Below, piece after piece: positions 7,775 through 15,950 of a DNA stretch of 64,000 nt. Within the stretch, counting starts at the first letter, position 1; each line of letters begins with the position of its first letter. The notes below the pieces were generated by a model. That model worked only from the letters and a program-made list of their open reading frames with translations, was not told the DNA's origin and ran no database searches. Position numbers and translations under genes: made by a program. This DNA is from Oryzobacter telluris (lineage in GTDB: Bacteria > Actinomycetota > Actinomycetes > Actinomycetales > Dermatophilaceae), in assembly GCF_043099285.1 (NCBI RefSeq), contig NZ_CP170723.1:1302001-1366000 (forward strand), read 5' to 3'.

Positions 7775-7784
7775 ACCGTAGCCT
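7775..7784. promoter_or_regulatory. Interlocked divergent -10 elements of maf and the AlkZ-like gene
   Basis: ACCGTAGCCT contains TAGCCT (7779-7784) for the plus-strand gene starting at 7792 and, on the minus strand, TACGGT (7775-7780) for maf starting at 7767. Each hexamer is 7 nt from its start codon and they share bases 7779-7780. Confidence 0.6.
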
Positions 7785-7791
7785 CGCCCTC

Positions 7792-8883
7792 GTGGAGACC
7801 CTCGACCGGCGGCAGCTCACCCTGGCCACCCTCGACCGCCAGCTCCTCCTGCGGCGGCACGACCTCGGGGTCGAGGAGGCCGTGACGCACCTCGTCGGCC
7901 TCCAGGCACAGGAGCCGCTCGAGCCGTACACCGGGCTGTGGTCGCGCCTCGCCGGGTTCGACCCGCTGAGCCTGGTGGCGGGCCTGGAGGACCGCACCCT
8001 CGTGCGCACGCTGACGATGCGTCGCACCCTGCACCTCCACACCGCCGCCGACTGCCTCGCCCTGCGCCCGGCGCACCAGGGGATGCTCCTGACGAAGATG
8101 CTCGGCATCCACCGGCGCACCCTCGAGGGCGTCGACCTCGACGCGCTCACCGCCCTCGCCACACCGCTGTTCGCCGCCGAGCCCCGCACCGGCACCGACG
8201 TCGCCCGCGAGGTCGGGGTGCGCTGGCCGCACGTCGAGGCCCGCTGGCTCGGCGACGCCCTCACCTGCCTCGTGCCGCTCGTCCAGGTGCCGCCGCGCGG
8301 AGTGTGGGGGAGGACGGCACCGGCCCGGCTCACGACCGTGGGGGCCTGGCTCGGCGAGGAGCCCGCGTCGCCGCCCGACGTCCTCGCCTCGATGGTCGTC
8401 CGCTACCTGCGCGCGTTCGGTCCCGCCTCGAGCTCGGACCTGCGCGCGTGGTGCGGCGTGCCGGGCCTGCCCGCCGTGGTCAAGGAGCTGCGGCCCACAC
8501 TCGTGTCGTACCGCGACGAGTCGGGGCGCGAGCTGCTCGACGTCGCCGACGGCACGCTGCCGATGGAGGACGCCGAGGTGCCGGTGCGCTTCCTCCCGGC
8601 GTTCGACAACACCGTCCTCGGCTACGACGACCGGCGCCGCGTCATCGACGACGAGCACCGGGGGCTGTCGGTCTCGGGCGCGCGGTTCGTCCTCGTCGAC
8701 GGGCGCGTGGCGGCCGTGTGGGTGCCCAGGAGGCCCGTCGCCGACGGGCCGGTGACGGTGGGCATCGAGCTGCTGCGGGCGCTGACGCCCAGCGAGGCCG
8801 ACGCCGTGGTGGAGGAGGGGAGGGCCCTGGCGGCGTTCCTCGCCGACGGCACCCCCGGCGACGTCGAGGTCGCCACCGCCTGA
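7792..8883 (+). CDS. Winged-helix DNA-binding protein of the AlkZ/YcaQ-like (HTH_42) family
   Basis: The 363-residue protein matches the HTH_42 superfamily that includes the AlkZ DNA glycosylases. It shows Gln38-Ala-Gln40 in HLVGLQAQEPLEP, the position of the catalytic Q-x-Q motif of AlkZ, followed by LWSRLAGFDP, TLVRTLTMRRTLHLH, and late FLPAFDNTVLGYDDRRR. Characterised AlkZ/YcaQ members excise bulky alkylated bases or unhook interstrand crosslinks; the activity here is inferred from that motif. The GTG start at 7792 is leaderless (TAGCCT 7 nt upstream). It is divergent from maf, another nucleic-acid housekeeping gene. Confidence 0.8.
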   Translation: METLDRRQLTLATLDRQLLLRRHDLGVEEAVTHLVGLQAQEPLEPYTGLWSRLAGFDPLSLVAGLEDRTLVRTLTMRRTLHLHTAADCLALRPAHQGMLLTKMLGIHRRTLEGVDLDALTALATPLFAAEPRTGTDVAREVGVRWPHVEARWLGDALTCLVPLVQVPPRGVWGRTAPARLTTVGAWLGEEPASPPDVLASMVVRYLRAFGPASSSDLRAWCGVPGLPAVVKELRPTLVSYRDESGRELLDVADGTLPMEDAEVPVRFLPAFDNTVLGYDDRRRVIDDEHRGLSVSGARFVLVDGRVAAVWVPRRPVADGPVTVGIELLRALTPSEADAVVEEGRALAAFLADGTPGDVEVATA

Positions 8884-8893
8884 GGAGCGACCC

Positions 8894-10798
8894 TCAGCCC
8901 AGGACCTCGTCGACGTAGCACCAGCGCCACGCCTCGCCGGGCTCGAGGCTGCGCATCACGGGGTGGCCGGACTCGCGGAAGTGCGCCGAGGCGTGCTTGC
9001 CCTCGGAGGAGTCGCAGCACCCCACCGCGCCGCAGTGCGCGCAGACCCGCAGGTGCACCCAGCGCATCCCCTCGGCCAGGCACGTCGGACACCCCTCGGC
9101 GGTCTTCGGCGGGACGGGCTTCTCGGTGGCGGTGAGGTGCTCGCAGCCGCTCGCGATGCGGTCGGGCGGGCGCAGCGGCGACTCGCGCAGCACCGCGCTG
9201 CGGGTGGCCGCCCAGCCGAGCGCGGTCTCCTCGGCGTCGAGCTGGCCGAGGATGGAGGTGAGCACCGCGTGGTCGACCTGGCCGGCGTCGCGGATGCGCA
9301 GCAGCTCGGAGCGCTCCTCGCGGATCATCGAGGTGCGCAGGCGGGCCTGGGCCTCGCTCGGGGTCTCGTCGTCGGTGGGGCCGAGGGCGCCCAGGCGCTC
9401 CCAGGCGCGGTTGACGCGGGCGGTCGCCTGCGTCTGGAGCAGCCCGATGACGACGGGGTCGGCCTCCGGGTCGCCCTCGACGAGGCGCAGCCCGGCGCCC
9501 GTCGTCGCGCCGAGCACCGTCGCCTCCTGGAGGGCGTCCTCGCGGGGGTCGGGGCCGCGGACGTCGAGGGCGCGCGCGAGCACGGGCAGCGTCATGCCCT
9601 GCAGCACGAGGGTGCCCACGGTGACCACGAGGGCGATGACGAGCAGCTCGGCCCGCAGCGGTGTCTCCTCGGGCAGGGTGAGGGCGGCGGCCAGCGTGAC
9701 CACCCCGCGCATCCCGGCCCAGGAGCCGACGACCGAGCCGCGCAGCCGCATCCGTCGCACCTCGGGGTCGGTGCGCTGCAGGGCGAGGTAGACCAGCGCC
9801 TGGCCGATCATCCACACGGGGCGCAGGAGCAGGCAGGTGCCGAGCACCGCGAGCCCGACGAGCAGGGTGCGGCCGAGGTTCTCGGTGCCGACGTCGGAGA
9901 GCAGCGAGGAGATCTGCAGGCCGATGAGGAGGAAGACCGCGTTCTCGAGGACGAAGGTGATGCTCGACCAGTTGACCCGCTCGGACAGCCGCGACGGCGC
10001 GCTCTGGATGGCCGTGGCCCGGTGGGCGAGGAGCAGCGCGGCCGTGACGACGGCGAGGACGCCGGACGCGCCCACCTGCTCGGCGGGGACGTAGGCGAGG
10101 TAGGGGGCGACGAACGACAGGGCCGTGTCGGCGGGGACCTCGGTGAGCCGGCGTCGCAGCGTGCCGACGAGGAGGAACGCGACGACCCCGATCGCCACGC
10201 CGCCGAGGGAGGCGACGACGAGGTCCAGGCCCACCGACATCACGGTGACGTCGGCGGGGCCGCTGTCGTGCGAGCCGGCTCCGTGGGCGGCCAGCCCGGC
10301 CGCGGCGAGGGCGGTGCGCAGCGCGACGAGGGCGGTGGCGTCGTTGAGGAGCGACTCACCCTCGAGGATCGTCGTGATGTTGCGCGGCAGGCCGATCCGG
10401 CGCGCGACCGCGGTGGCGGCCACGGCATCCGGTGGGGAGACGATGGCGCCCAGCGCGACCGCGAGGGCGAACGGGATGGGCAGCAGCAGCCACGCGACCA
10501 GGCCGACGCCCAGCGCGGTGAACAGCACCAGCCCCACCGACAGGCTGAGGATCTTCGCGCGGAAGGTCCGGATGTCGATGAGCGAGGTCGACAGCGCCGC
10601 CGCGTAGAGCAGCGGCGGCAGCAGCCCGAGGAGGACCACCTCGCTGGACAGCCGCACCTCCGGCACGGCCGGGACGAACGACAGCACGGCGCCCGCCGCC
10701 AGCAGGGCGAGCGGGGCGGGCAGCGGCAGCGGGGCCGCCACCCGGCTCACCAGGATGACGACGAGGACGACGGCCACGAGCAGCAGGGCGATCTCCAC
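8894..10798 (-). CDS. CPA1-type Na+/H+ antiporter fused to a C-terminal UBP-type zinc finger
   Basis: The 634-residue protein starts with ~12 membrane segments (residues 1-400). Motifs are PPLLYAAALSTSLIDIR, SPPDAVAATAVARRIG, EGESLLNDATALV and RGSVVGSWAGMRGVVTLAAA, typical of the NhaP/CPA1 monovalent cation:proton antiporters. A cytosolic helical region (~420-545) follows. The last ~85 residues carry a zf-UBP-like finger: CEHL, CPTC, VHLRVCAHCGAVGCCDS, HASAHFRESGHPVM. In eukaryotes this fold binds the free C-terminus of ubiquitin; its bacterial role is not known. The GTG start is 49 bp after the DUF885 stop, with AGGA 7 nt before it. Confidence 0.9.
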   Translation of the reverse strand: MEIALLLVAVVLVVILVSRVAAPLPLPAPLALLAAGAVLSFVPAVPEVRLSSEVVLLGLLPPLLYAAALSTSLIDIRTFRAKILSLSVGLVLFTALGVGLVAWLLLPIPFALAVALGAIVSPPDAVAATAVARRIGLPRNITTILEGESLLNDATALVALRTALAAAGLAAHGAGSHDSGPADVTVMSVGLDLVVASLGGVAIGVVAFLLVGTLRRRLTEVPADTALSFVAPYLAYVPAEQVGASGVLAVVTAALLLAHRATAIQSAPSRLSERVNWSSITFVLENAVFLLIGLQISSLLSDVGTENLGRTLLVGLAVLGTCLLLRPVWMIGQALVYLALQRTDPEVRRMRLRGSVVGSWAGMRGVVTLAAALTLPEETPLRAELLVIALVVTVGTLVLQGMTLPVLARALDVRGPDPREDALQEATVLGATTGAGLRLVEGDPEADPVVIGLLQTQATARVNRAWERLGALGPTDDETPSEAQARLRTSMIREERSELLRIRDAGQVDHAVLTSILGQLDAEETALGWAATRSAVLRESPLRPPDRIASGCEHLTATEKPVPPKTAEGCPTCLAEGMRWVHLRVCAHCGAVGCCDSSEGKHASAHFRESGHPVMRSLEPGEAWRWCYVDEVLG

Positions 10799-10847
10799 GA
10801 GAGGATCCTGCCTCGTCGATCGCCTCGCGGGCGAGGGGTGTCCGCTG

Positions 10848-12533
10848 TCAGCCGAGCACGGCCTCGCGCAGCACGTCGAGACCGACCGACCCGACGTCGA
10901 GGGCGCGACGGTGGAAGTCCTTGAGCGAGAACGCGTCTCCCTCTCGGGCGGCCACCTCGTCGCGCAGCTGGAGCCAGAGCCGCTCGCCGATCTTGTAGCT
11001 GGGCGCCTGGCCCGGCCAGCCGAGGTAGCGGTTGAGCTCGAAGCGGAGCATCTCCTCGCCCTGGTTGGCGTGGGAGTCGAGGAAGGCCCAGGCCTTGTCG
11101 TAGTCCCACGCGCCGCCGCCGACCTCGGCCGGGGCCTCGAAGCCGCAGTGGACGCCGATGTCGAGGACGACGCGGGCCGCCCGCAGCGACTGGCCGTCGA
11201 GGAGGCCGAGGTAGTCGCCCGGGTCGTCCATGTAGCCGAGCTCGGCCATGAGGCGCTCGGCGTACAGGGCCCAGCCCTCGCCGTGACCGCTGGTCCAGCA
11301 CATCATCCGGCGCCACTTGTTGAGCAGCTCGCGGCGGTACACGGTCTGGGCGACCTGGAGGTGGTGGCCCGGGACGCCCTCGTGGTAGACGGTGGTGAGC
11401 TCGCGCCAGGTGCCGAACTCGGTGACGCCCTTGGGGACCGACCACCACATGCGCCCGGGGCGCGCGAAGTCGTCGCTGGGGCCGGTGTAGTAGATGCCGC
11501 CGGTCTGGGTGGGGGCGATGCGGGCCTCGATGGTGCGCACGGGGCCGGGGATGTCGAAGTGGGTGTCGGCGAAGTTCTCGATGACCTCGTCGGCCTTGCC
11601 CTGCATCCACTCGCGCAGGGCGTCGGTGCCGTGCAGGACGTAGCGGGGGTCCTGGTCGAGCTGCGCGATGGCCTCCTTGACCGACGCGCCGGGCAGGATG
11701 CGCTCGGCCGTGGCACGCATGTCGGCCTCGATGCGGGCGAGCTCCTCCTGGCCCCAGGCGTAGGTCTCCTCGAGGTCGACCTTCGCGCCGAGGAACTGGC
11801 GCGAGGCGAGCTCGTAGCGCTCGCGGCCGGCGGCGTCGGACTCGGGCGCGCGGTCGAGGAGGTCCTCGCGCAGGCGGGCGCCGGTGTCGCGGTACGCCTG
11901 GGCGGCGGCCTCGACGCCGCGGCGCAGGTCGGCGGCGACGGCGTCGTCGAGCGGGGCGTCACCGGCGCGGGCGCCCTCGAGGAAGGAGGCGAAGAAGCCG
12001 TCGGCGGCCGTGAGGTCGTCGCACTGCTTGACGCACTCGACCACCTGGCGGCGCGGGGTGACCAGGCCGCGGTCGGCCGACTCGCGCAGGGTGTCGGCGT
12101 ACTGCCCGAGCGCCCGCGGGATCTTCGACAGGCGGGCGGCGATGGTGGCCCACTGGTCCTGCGTGTCGGTGGGCATGAGGTCGAGGACGTCGCGCACGCC
12201 CTGGAGCGGCGACGCGAGGACGTTGAGCTCCATCCGGTCGTAGCCGGCCTCGTGGGTCTCCAGGACGAGACCGAGCCGCTCGCGCATCGCGGCGACGGTG
12301 ACGCGGTCGACGTCGTCGACCGGCTCGGCGGTGTCGAGGCGGGCGAGGGTGTCGCGGGCGATCTGCGCGTGGTGGGCGTACCCGTCCGGCGACAGGTCGT
12401 CGAGGTCGTCGTCGCGACCCGGGACGCCGAGGTACGTGGCCTCGATCGGGCTGGCCTCGACGACGGCGGCGAAGTGGGCGTCGGCGACGGCGTCGACGGC
12501 GGTGGGCTGGCGGTTCACGGCGGTCTCGGTCAC
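10848..12533 (-). CDS. DUF885 family protein, probable zinc metallopeptidase-like enzyme
   Basis: The 561-residue protein matches DUF885, mostly helical and related to thermolysin-like carboxypeptidases. The diagnostic motif TVYHEGVPGHHLQVAQ (HExxxxH variant) is present, with later GEGWALYAERLMAELGY supplying the third ligand Glu. Other landmarks are RLDTAEPVDDVDR and YLGWPGQAPSYKIGE. No signal peptide is seen, so it is cytoplasmic. Substrate unknown. GTG 12533 is a leaderless start (TAGCGT, complement of 12542-12547, 8 nt upstream); the open frame further upstream is antisense to the MOSC gene and is rejected. It precedes the antiporter by 49 bp on the same strand. Confidence 0.85.
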   Translation of the reverse strand: MTETAVNRQPTAVDAVADAHFAAVVEASPIEATYLGVPGRDDDLDDLSPDGYAHHAQIARDTLARLDTAEPVDDVDRVTVAAMRERLGLVLETHEAGYDRMELNVLASPLQGVRDVLDLMPTDTQDQWATIAARLSKIPRALGQYADTLRESADRGLVTPRRQVVECVKQCDDLTAADGFFASFLEGARAGDAPLDDAVAADLRRGVEAAAQAYRDTGARLREDLLDRAPESDAAGRERYELASRQFLGAKVDLEETYAWGQEELARIEADMRATAERILPGASVKEAIAQLDQDPRYVLHGTDALREWMQGKADEVIENFADTHFDIPGPVRTIEARIAPTQTGGIYYTGPSDDFARPGRMWWSVPKGVTEFGTWRELTTVYHEGVPGHHLQVAQTVYRRELLNKWRRMMCWTSGHGEGWALYAERLMAELGYMDDPGDYLGLLDGQSLRAARVVLDIGVHCGFEAPAEVGGGAWDYDKAWAFLDSHANQGEEMLRFELNRYLGWPGQAPSYKIGERLWLQLRDEVAAREGDAFSLKDFHRRALDVGSVGLDVLREAVLG

Positions 12534-12614
12534 GGGTCGGGACGCTACCCGAGGGCTCCGACGTGGCGCCCCCGGGTTTCCGGCCGTGTCGGCGAGGTCG
12601 CCTAGCCTTCGGGG

Positions 12615-13283
12615 ATGGACGCGCGAGTGAGGTCGGTCAACGTGGGCAGGCCGCGCGCCGGCATCGAGCCCAGGGGGCGCGACACGGCCATCGACAAGCG
12701 GCCGGTCGCGACGGTGGAGGTGCGCGACCCGGGTCCCAGGAAGGGTGGCCTGGGCAGTGGTGTCGTCGGCGACGACGTGGTCTCGCGCAAGCACCACGGC
12801 GGCTCGCGGCAGGCGGTGTACGCCGTCGCCCGCGAGGAGCTGGACTGGTGGGGCGGCGAGCTCGGCCGCGACCTCGCCGACGGCGGGTTCGGCGAGAACC
12901 TCACCACCGAGGGCCTCGACGTCGACGGCGCCCTCATCGGGGAGCGGTGGTCCGTGGGATCCGCCGTCCTCGAGGTGGCCGGGCCCCGGATCCCCTGCGC
13001 GACGTTCGCGGCCTGGATGGGGGAGCGCGGCTGGGTTCGGCGGTTCACCGAGCGCGGGCGCACCGGCGCCTACCTCGCTGTCGTCGAGCCCGGCACCATC
13101 ACCGGCGGGGACGCGGTCGAGGTGGTCTCCCGGCCGACCCACGGCATCACCGTTCCGGACGCCTTCCGCGCCTTCACCGGTGACCTCGAGCAGGCGCGGC
13201 GCGTCCTCGACGCCCACGTCCTCGGCGACGTCGACCACGCCGACCTCGAGCGCAGGCTCGCCCGACGGACCCCGCCCTCCTGA
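12615..13283 (+). CDS. MOSC domain protein (YiiM-like sulfur-carrier fold)
   Basis: The 222-residue protein has the MOSC beta-barrel landmarks: KHHGGSRQAVYAVAREELDW, GGFGENLTTEGLDVDGALIG, and the conserved cysteine in GPRIPCATFAAWMG. MOSC proteins transfer or sense sulfur on molybdenum cofactor, or reduce N-hydroxylated compounds (YiiM/YcbX type). The C-terminal helical extension (TVPDAFRAF onward) is typical of the YiiM class. TAGCCT at 12603-12608 sits 6 nt before ATG 12615, so it is leaderless. It converges with accE; the two stops are 10 bp apart. Confidence 0.85.
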   Translation: MDARVRSVNVGRPRAGIEPRGRDTAIDKRPVATVEVRDPGPRKGGLGSGVVGDDVVSRKHHGGSRQAVYAVAREELDWWGGELGRDLADGGFGENLTTEGLDVDGALIGERWSVGSAVLEVAGPRIPCATFAAWMGERGWVRRFTERGRTGAYLAVVEPGTITGGDAVEVVSRPTHGITVPDAFRAFTGDLEQARRVLDAHVLGDVDHADLERRLARRTPPS

Positions 13284-13293
13284 CGTCGGCGCG

Positions 13294-13518
13294 TCAGGGG
13301 CGCAGGGTGGTGCGCCACGCGCCGGGGCCGTGGGGCACCGGGGTGCGCAGCACGGCAGCGCGCGACGCCCAGCTCGACCCGGGGCGCTGCCCGTCCGAGC
13401 CGTCACCGCCGGCGGACGCGGCCGTGAGCACGGCGACGACCGCCGCGACCTCCTCGGGCGTGGCGTCGCCGAGCACCCGGATCTCCGGCGTCTGGGCGGG
13501 GCTCGTGGCGTCGGACAT
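13294..13518 (-). CDS. accE: Acyl-CoA carboxylase epsilon subunit
   Basis: The 74-residue protein has the actinobacterial AccE/PccE pattern: a short charged N-terminus, EIRVLGDATPEEVAAVVAVL (a beta strand plus one helix), then a loop with SSWASRAAVLR and a terminal GPGAWRTTLRP strand. Epsilon subunits stabilise and activate actinobacterial acyl-CoA carboxylases by bridging alpha and beta. Its ATG overlaps the accD5 stop by one base (TGATG), so the two are co-translated. Length and the W-S-R block match the family. Confidence 0.88.
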   Translation of the reverse strand: MSDATSPAQTPEIRVLGDATPEEVAAVVAVLTAASAGGDGSDGQRPGSSWASRAAVLRTPVPHGPGAWRTTLRP

Positions 13519-15146
13519 CAGAGGGGAATGTTCCCGTGCTTCTTCGGCGGCAGGGTCTCGCGCTTGGTGCGCAGCGCCCGCAGCGCCTTGGTGACGTTCA
13601 TCCGCGTGTTCGACGGCGTGATGACGGTGTCGATGTACCCGCGCTCGGCCGCGACGTACGGGTTGGCGAGGGCGTCCTCGTACTGCTGGATGAAGCCGGC
13701 GCGCGCCTCCTCCACCGAGTCGCCGCGCTCGGCGGCCGCGGCGATCTCCTTGCGGTAGAGGATGTTGACCGCTCCCTGCGCGCCCATGACCGCGATCTGG
13801 GCCGTGGGCCAGGCGAGGTTGATGTCGGCGCCGAGGTGCTTGGAGCCCATGACGTCGTACGCACCGCCGTAGGCCTTGCGGGTGATGACCGTGACGAGCG
13901 GGACGGTGGCCTCGGCGTAGGCGTAGATGAGCTTCGCGCCGCGCCGGATGATGCCGTCCCACTCCTGGTCGGTGCCGGGCAGGAAGCCGGGGACGTCGAC
14001 GAACGTGAGGATCGGGACGTTGAACGCGTCGCAGGTGCGCACGAAGCGCGCGGCCTTCTCGGAGGCGTCGATGTCGAGGGTGCCGGCCAGCTGCATCGGG
14101 TTGTTCGCGACGATGCCGACGGCCCGTCCCTCGACCCGGCCGAACCCGACGACCAGGTTCGGCGCGAACAGCGGCTGCACCTCGAGGAACTCGCCCTCGT
14201 CGAGGACCGACTCGAGCACGACGTGCATGTCGTAGGGCACGTTCGGGCTGTCGGGAATGAGCGTGTCGAGCACGCGGTCGTCGTCGGTGACCTCGAGGTC
14301 GTTCTCGCCGCCGAAGACGGGGGCGTCCTCCATGTTGTTGCTCGGCAGGTAGGACAGCAGCGCCTTGACGTACTCGATGGCGTCGTCCTCGTCGGTGCCC
14401 ATGTAGTGCGCGACCCCGGACTTGGTGTTGTGGGTGCGCGCCCCGCCGAGCTCCTCCATGCCCACGTCCTCGCCGGTGACGGTCTTGATGACGTCGGGGC
14501 CGGTGATGAACATGTGCGAGGTCTGGTCGACCATCACGGTGAAGTCGGTGACCGCGGGGGAGTAGACGGCCCCGCCGGCGCACGGACCCATGACGAGCGA
14601 GATCTGCGGGATGACGCCGGACGCGTGGACGTTGCGGCGGAAGATCTCGCCGTACAGGCCGAGCGAGACCACGCCCTCCTGGATGCGCGCCCCGCCGGAG
14701 TCGTTGAGGCCGATGACGGGGCAGCCGACCTTCATCGCGAAGTCCATGACCTTGCAGATCTTCTCGCCGAAGACCTCCCCCAGCGAGCCGCCGAACACCG
14801 TGAAGTCCTGCGCGAACACCGCCACCGTGCGCCCGTCGACGGTGCCGTAGCCGGTGACGACGCCGTCGCCGTAGGGGCGGTTCGCGTCCTGGCCGAAGGC
14901 GACCGAGCGGTGCCGGGCGTACTTGTCCATCTCGACGAACGAGCCCTCGTCGAGCAGCAGCTCGAGGCGCTCGCGGGCCGTCTTCTTCCCCCGCGCGTGC
15001 TGCTTCTGAACCGCCCGCTCCGACCCCGCGTTGGCGACCTCCGCGACCCGTCGCTTGAGGTCGGCCAGCTTGCCGGCCGTCGTCGTGGTGTCGATGTCCG
15101 CGGGGACGTCGGTGCCGCCCATGGTGTGGGTGTCGCTCGTGGACAT
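13518..15146 (-). CDS. accD5: Propionyl/acetyl-CoA carboxylase beta subunit (AccD5/PccB type)
   Basis: The 542-residue carboxyltransferase has the N-half LNDSGGARIQEGVVSL and MGPCAGGAVYSPA, then the C-half GIVANNPMQLAGTLDIDASE, DVPGFLPGTDQEWDGIIRRG and KAYGGAYDVMGSKHLGAD, closing with RTKRETLPPKKHGNIPL. These are hallmarks of PccB/AccD5, which carboxylates propionyl- or acetyl-CoA. Asp in GTLDIDASEKA occupies the position linked to propionyl preference in AccD5/PccB. ATG 15146 is leaderless (TAGGCT, complement of 15153-15158, 6 nt upstream). It is divergent from biotin ligase, which biotinylates the partner alpha subunit; that subunit is not in the window. Confidence 0.92.
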   Translation of the reverse strand: MSTSDTHTMGGTDVPADIDTTTTAGKLADLKRRVAEVANAGSERAVQKQHARGKKTARERLELLLDEGSFVEMDKYARHRSVAFGQDANRPYGDGVVTGYGTVDGRTVAVFAQDFTVFGGSLGEVFGEKICKVMDFAMKVGCPVIGLNDSGGARIQEGVVSLGLYGEIFRRNVHASGVIPQISLVMGPCAGGAVYSPAVTDFTVMVDQTSHMFITGPDVIKTVTGEDVGMEELGGARTHNTKSGVAHYMGTDEDDAIEYVKALLSYLPSNNMEDAPVFGGENDLEVTDDDRVLDTLIPDSPNVPYDMHVVLESVLDEGEFLEVQPLFAPNLVVGFGRVEGRAVGIVANNPMQLAGTLDIDASEKAARFVRTCDAFNVPILTFVDVPGFLPGTDQEWDGIIRRGAKLIYAYAEATVPLVTVITRKAYGGAYDVMGSKHLGADINLAWPTAQIAVMGAQGAVNILYRKEIAAAAERGDSVEEARAGFIQQYEDALANPYVAAERGYIDTVITPSNTRMNVTKALRALRTKRETLPPKKHGNIPL

Positions 15147-15152
15147 GTCGCG

Positions 15153-15162
15153 AGCCTAGCCT
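15153..15162. promoter_or_regulatory. Interlocked divergent -10 elements of accD5 and birA
   Basis: AGCCTAGCCT holds TAGCCT (15157-15162) for birA, 7 nt before GTG 15170, and on the opposite strand TAGGCT (complement of 15153-15158) for accD5, 6 nt before ATG 15146. The hexamers share bases 15157-15158, so only one polymerase can open this DNA at a time. Confidence 0.65.
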
Positions 15163-15169
15163 TGCGGGC

Positions 15170-15940
15170 GTGAGCCAGAACCCTCGAAACCTGCCGCTGG
15201 ACGCGGCGTTCGTCACACCCGGAGAGCCCTGGCAGGAGGTCGAGGTGCTCGACCGGGTGGACTCCACGAACGACGAGGTCCGGCGTGCGCCGACCCCCTG
15301 GCGGGTCGTCGTCGCGGAGCACCAGGACGCCGGCCGCGGCCGCCTGGGGCGCACCTGGACGACCACCCCCGGCACCGCGCTGGCGGTCTCCGTCCTCGTC
15401 CCGCCGCCGGCCTCGGGGCCGTCGTGGGTGCCCCTGCTCACCGGGTTGGCCGTGCGCCACGCGGTCGAGGAGGTCGCGGGCCTGGCGACGAGCCTGAAGT
15501 GGCCCAACGACGTCCTCGTCCCCGCCGACGGCGACCGCAAGCTCGCGGGCATCCTGTGCGAGTGGTCGCCGGAGGGCGTCGTGGTCGGCACCGGCCTCAA
15601 CGTCGACACCGCCCGCGAGGACCTGCCGCTCGACACCGCCACCTCGCTGCGCGCCGCCGGTGCCCCCGACGTCGACCGTGCCACCCTGCTCACCGCCTAC
15701 CTGCGCCACCTCGCGCGCCTCCTGCGCGACGACACCGGACCGGGTGGGGAGGTCCGTGCCGAGTACGTGCGGGCGTGCGGCACGATCGGCCGCGAGGTCG
15801 AGGTCCACGAACCTGGTGGCCGGGTCCGTTCCGGAACGGCGACAGGGGTCGACGATGACGGCAGACTGACCGTGCGGACGGCGGCCGGCAGCACCGTCGC
15901 CGTGTCCGCCGGAGACGTCGTCCACGTCAGGTCGCGCTGA
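15170..15940 (+). CDS. birA: Biotin--[acetyl-CoA-carboxylase] ligase
   Basis: The 256-residue enzyme attaches biotin via biotinyl-AMP to biotin-carboxyl-carrier domains. Motifs: substrate-binding VDSTNDEV, the nucleotide loop VVAEHQDAGRGRLGRTW, SLKWPNDVLV, and KLAGILCEWSPEGVVVGTGLNV. A C-terminal SH3-like domain (IGREVEVHEPGG onward) completes it. There is no N-terminal DNA-binding domain, so this is a monofunctional group I ligase and not a repressor. GTG 15170 is leaderless. Its promoter interlocks with that of accD5. Confidence 0.92.
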   Translation: MSQNPRNLPLDAAFVTPGEPWQEVEVLDRVDSTNDEVRRAPTPWRVVVAEHQDAGRGRLGRTWTTTPGTALAVSVLVPPPASGPSWVPLLTGLAVRHAVEEVAGLATSLKWPNDVLVPADGDRKLAGILCEWSPEGVVVGTGLNVDTAREDLPLDTATSLRAAGAPDVDRATLLTAYLRHLARLLRDDTGPGGEVRAEYVRACGTIGREVEVHEPGGRVRSGTATGVDDDGRLTVRTAAGSTVAVSAGDVVHVRSR

Positions 15941-15950
15941 GAGGAGCCGG

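Noticed and set aside
7774..7776. GTG 7776 as maf start
   Set aside because: It has only a weak GAGG, whereas GTG 7767 has a properly spaced -10 hexamer like many neighbouring leaderless genes. It remains possible.
8622..9815. Long open frames on the opposite strand or other frames of real genes, for example here and at 38457-40118, 13294-15693 and 2703-3359
   Set aside because: They have Arg/Pro/Ala-rich low-complexity translations typical of GC-biased shadow frames and overlap genes with clear family motifs.
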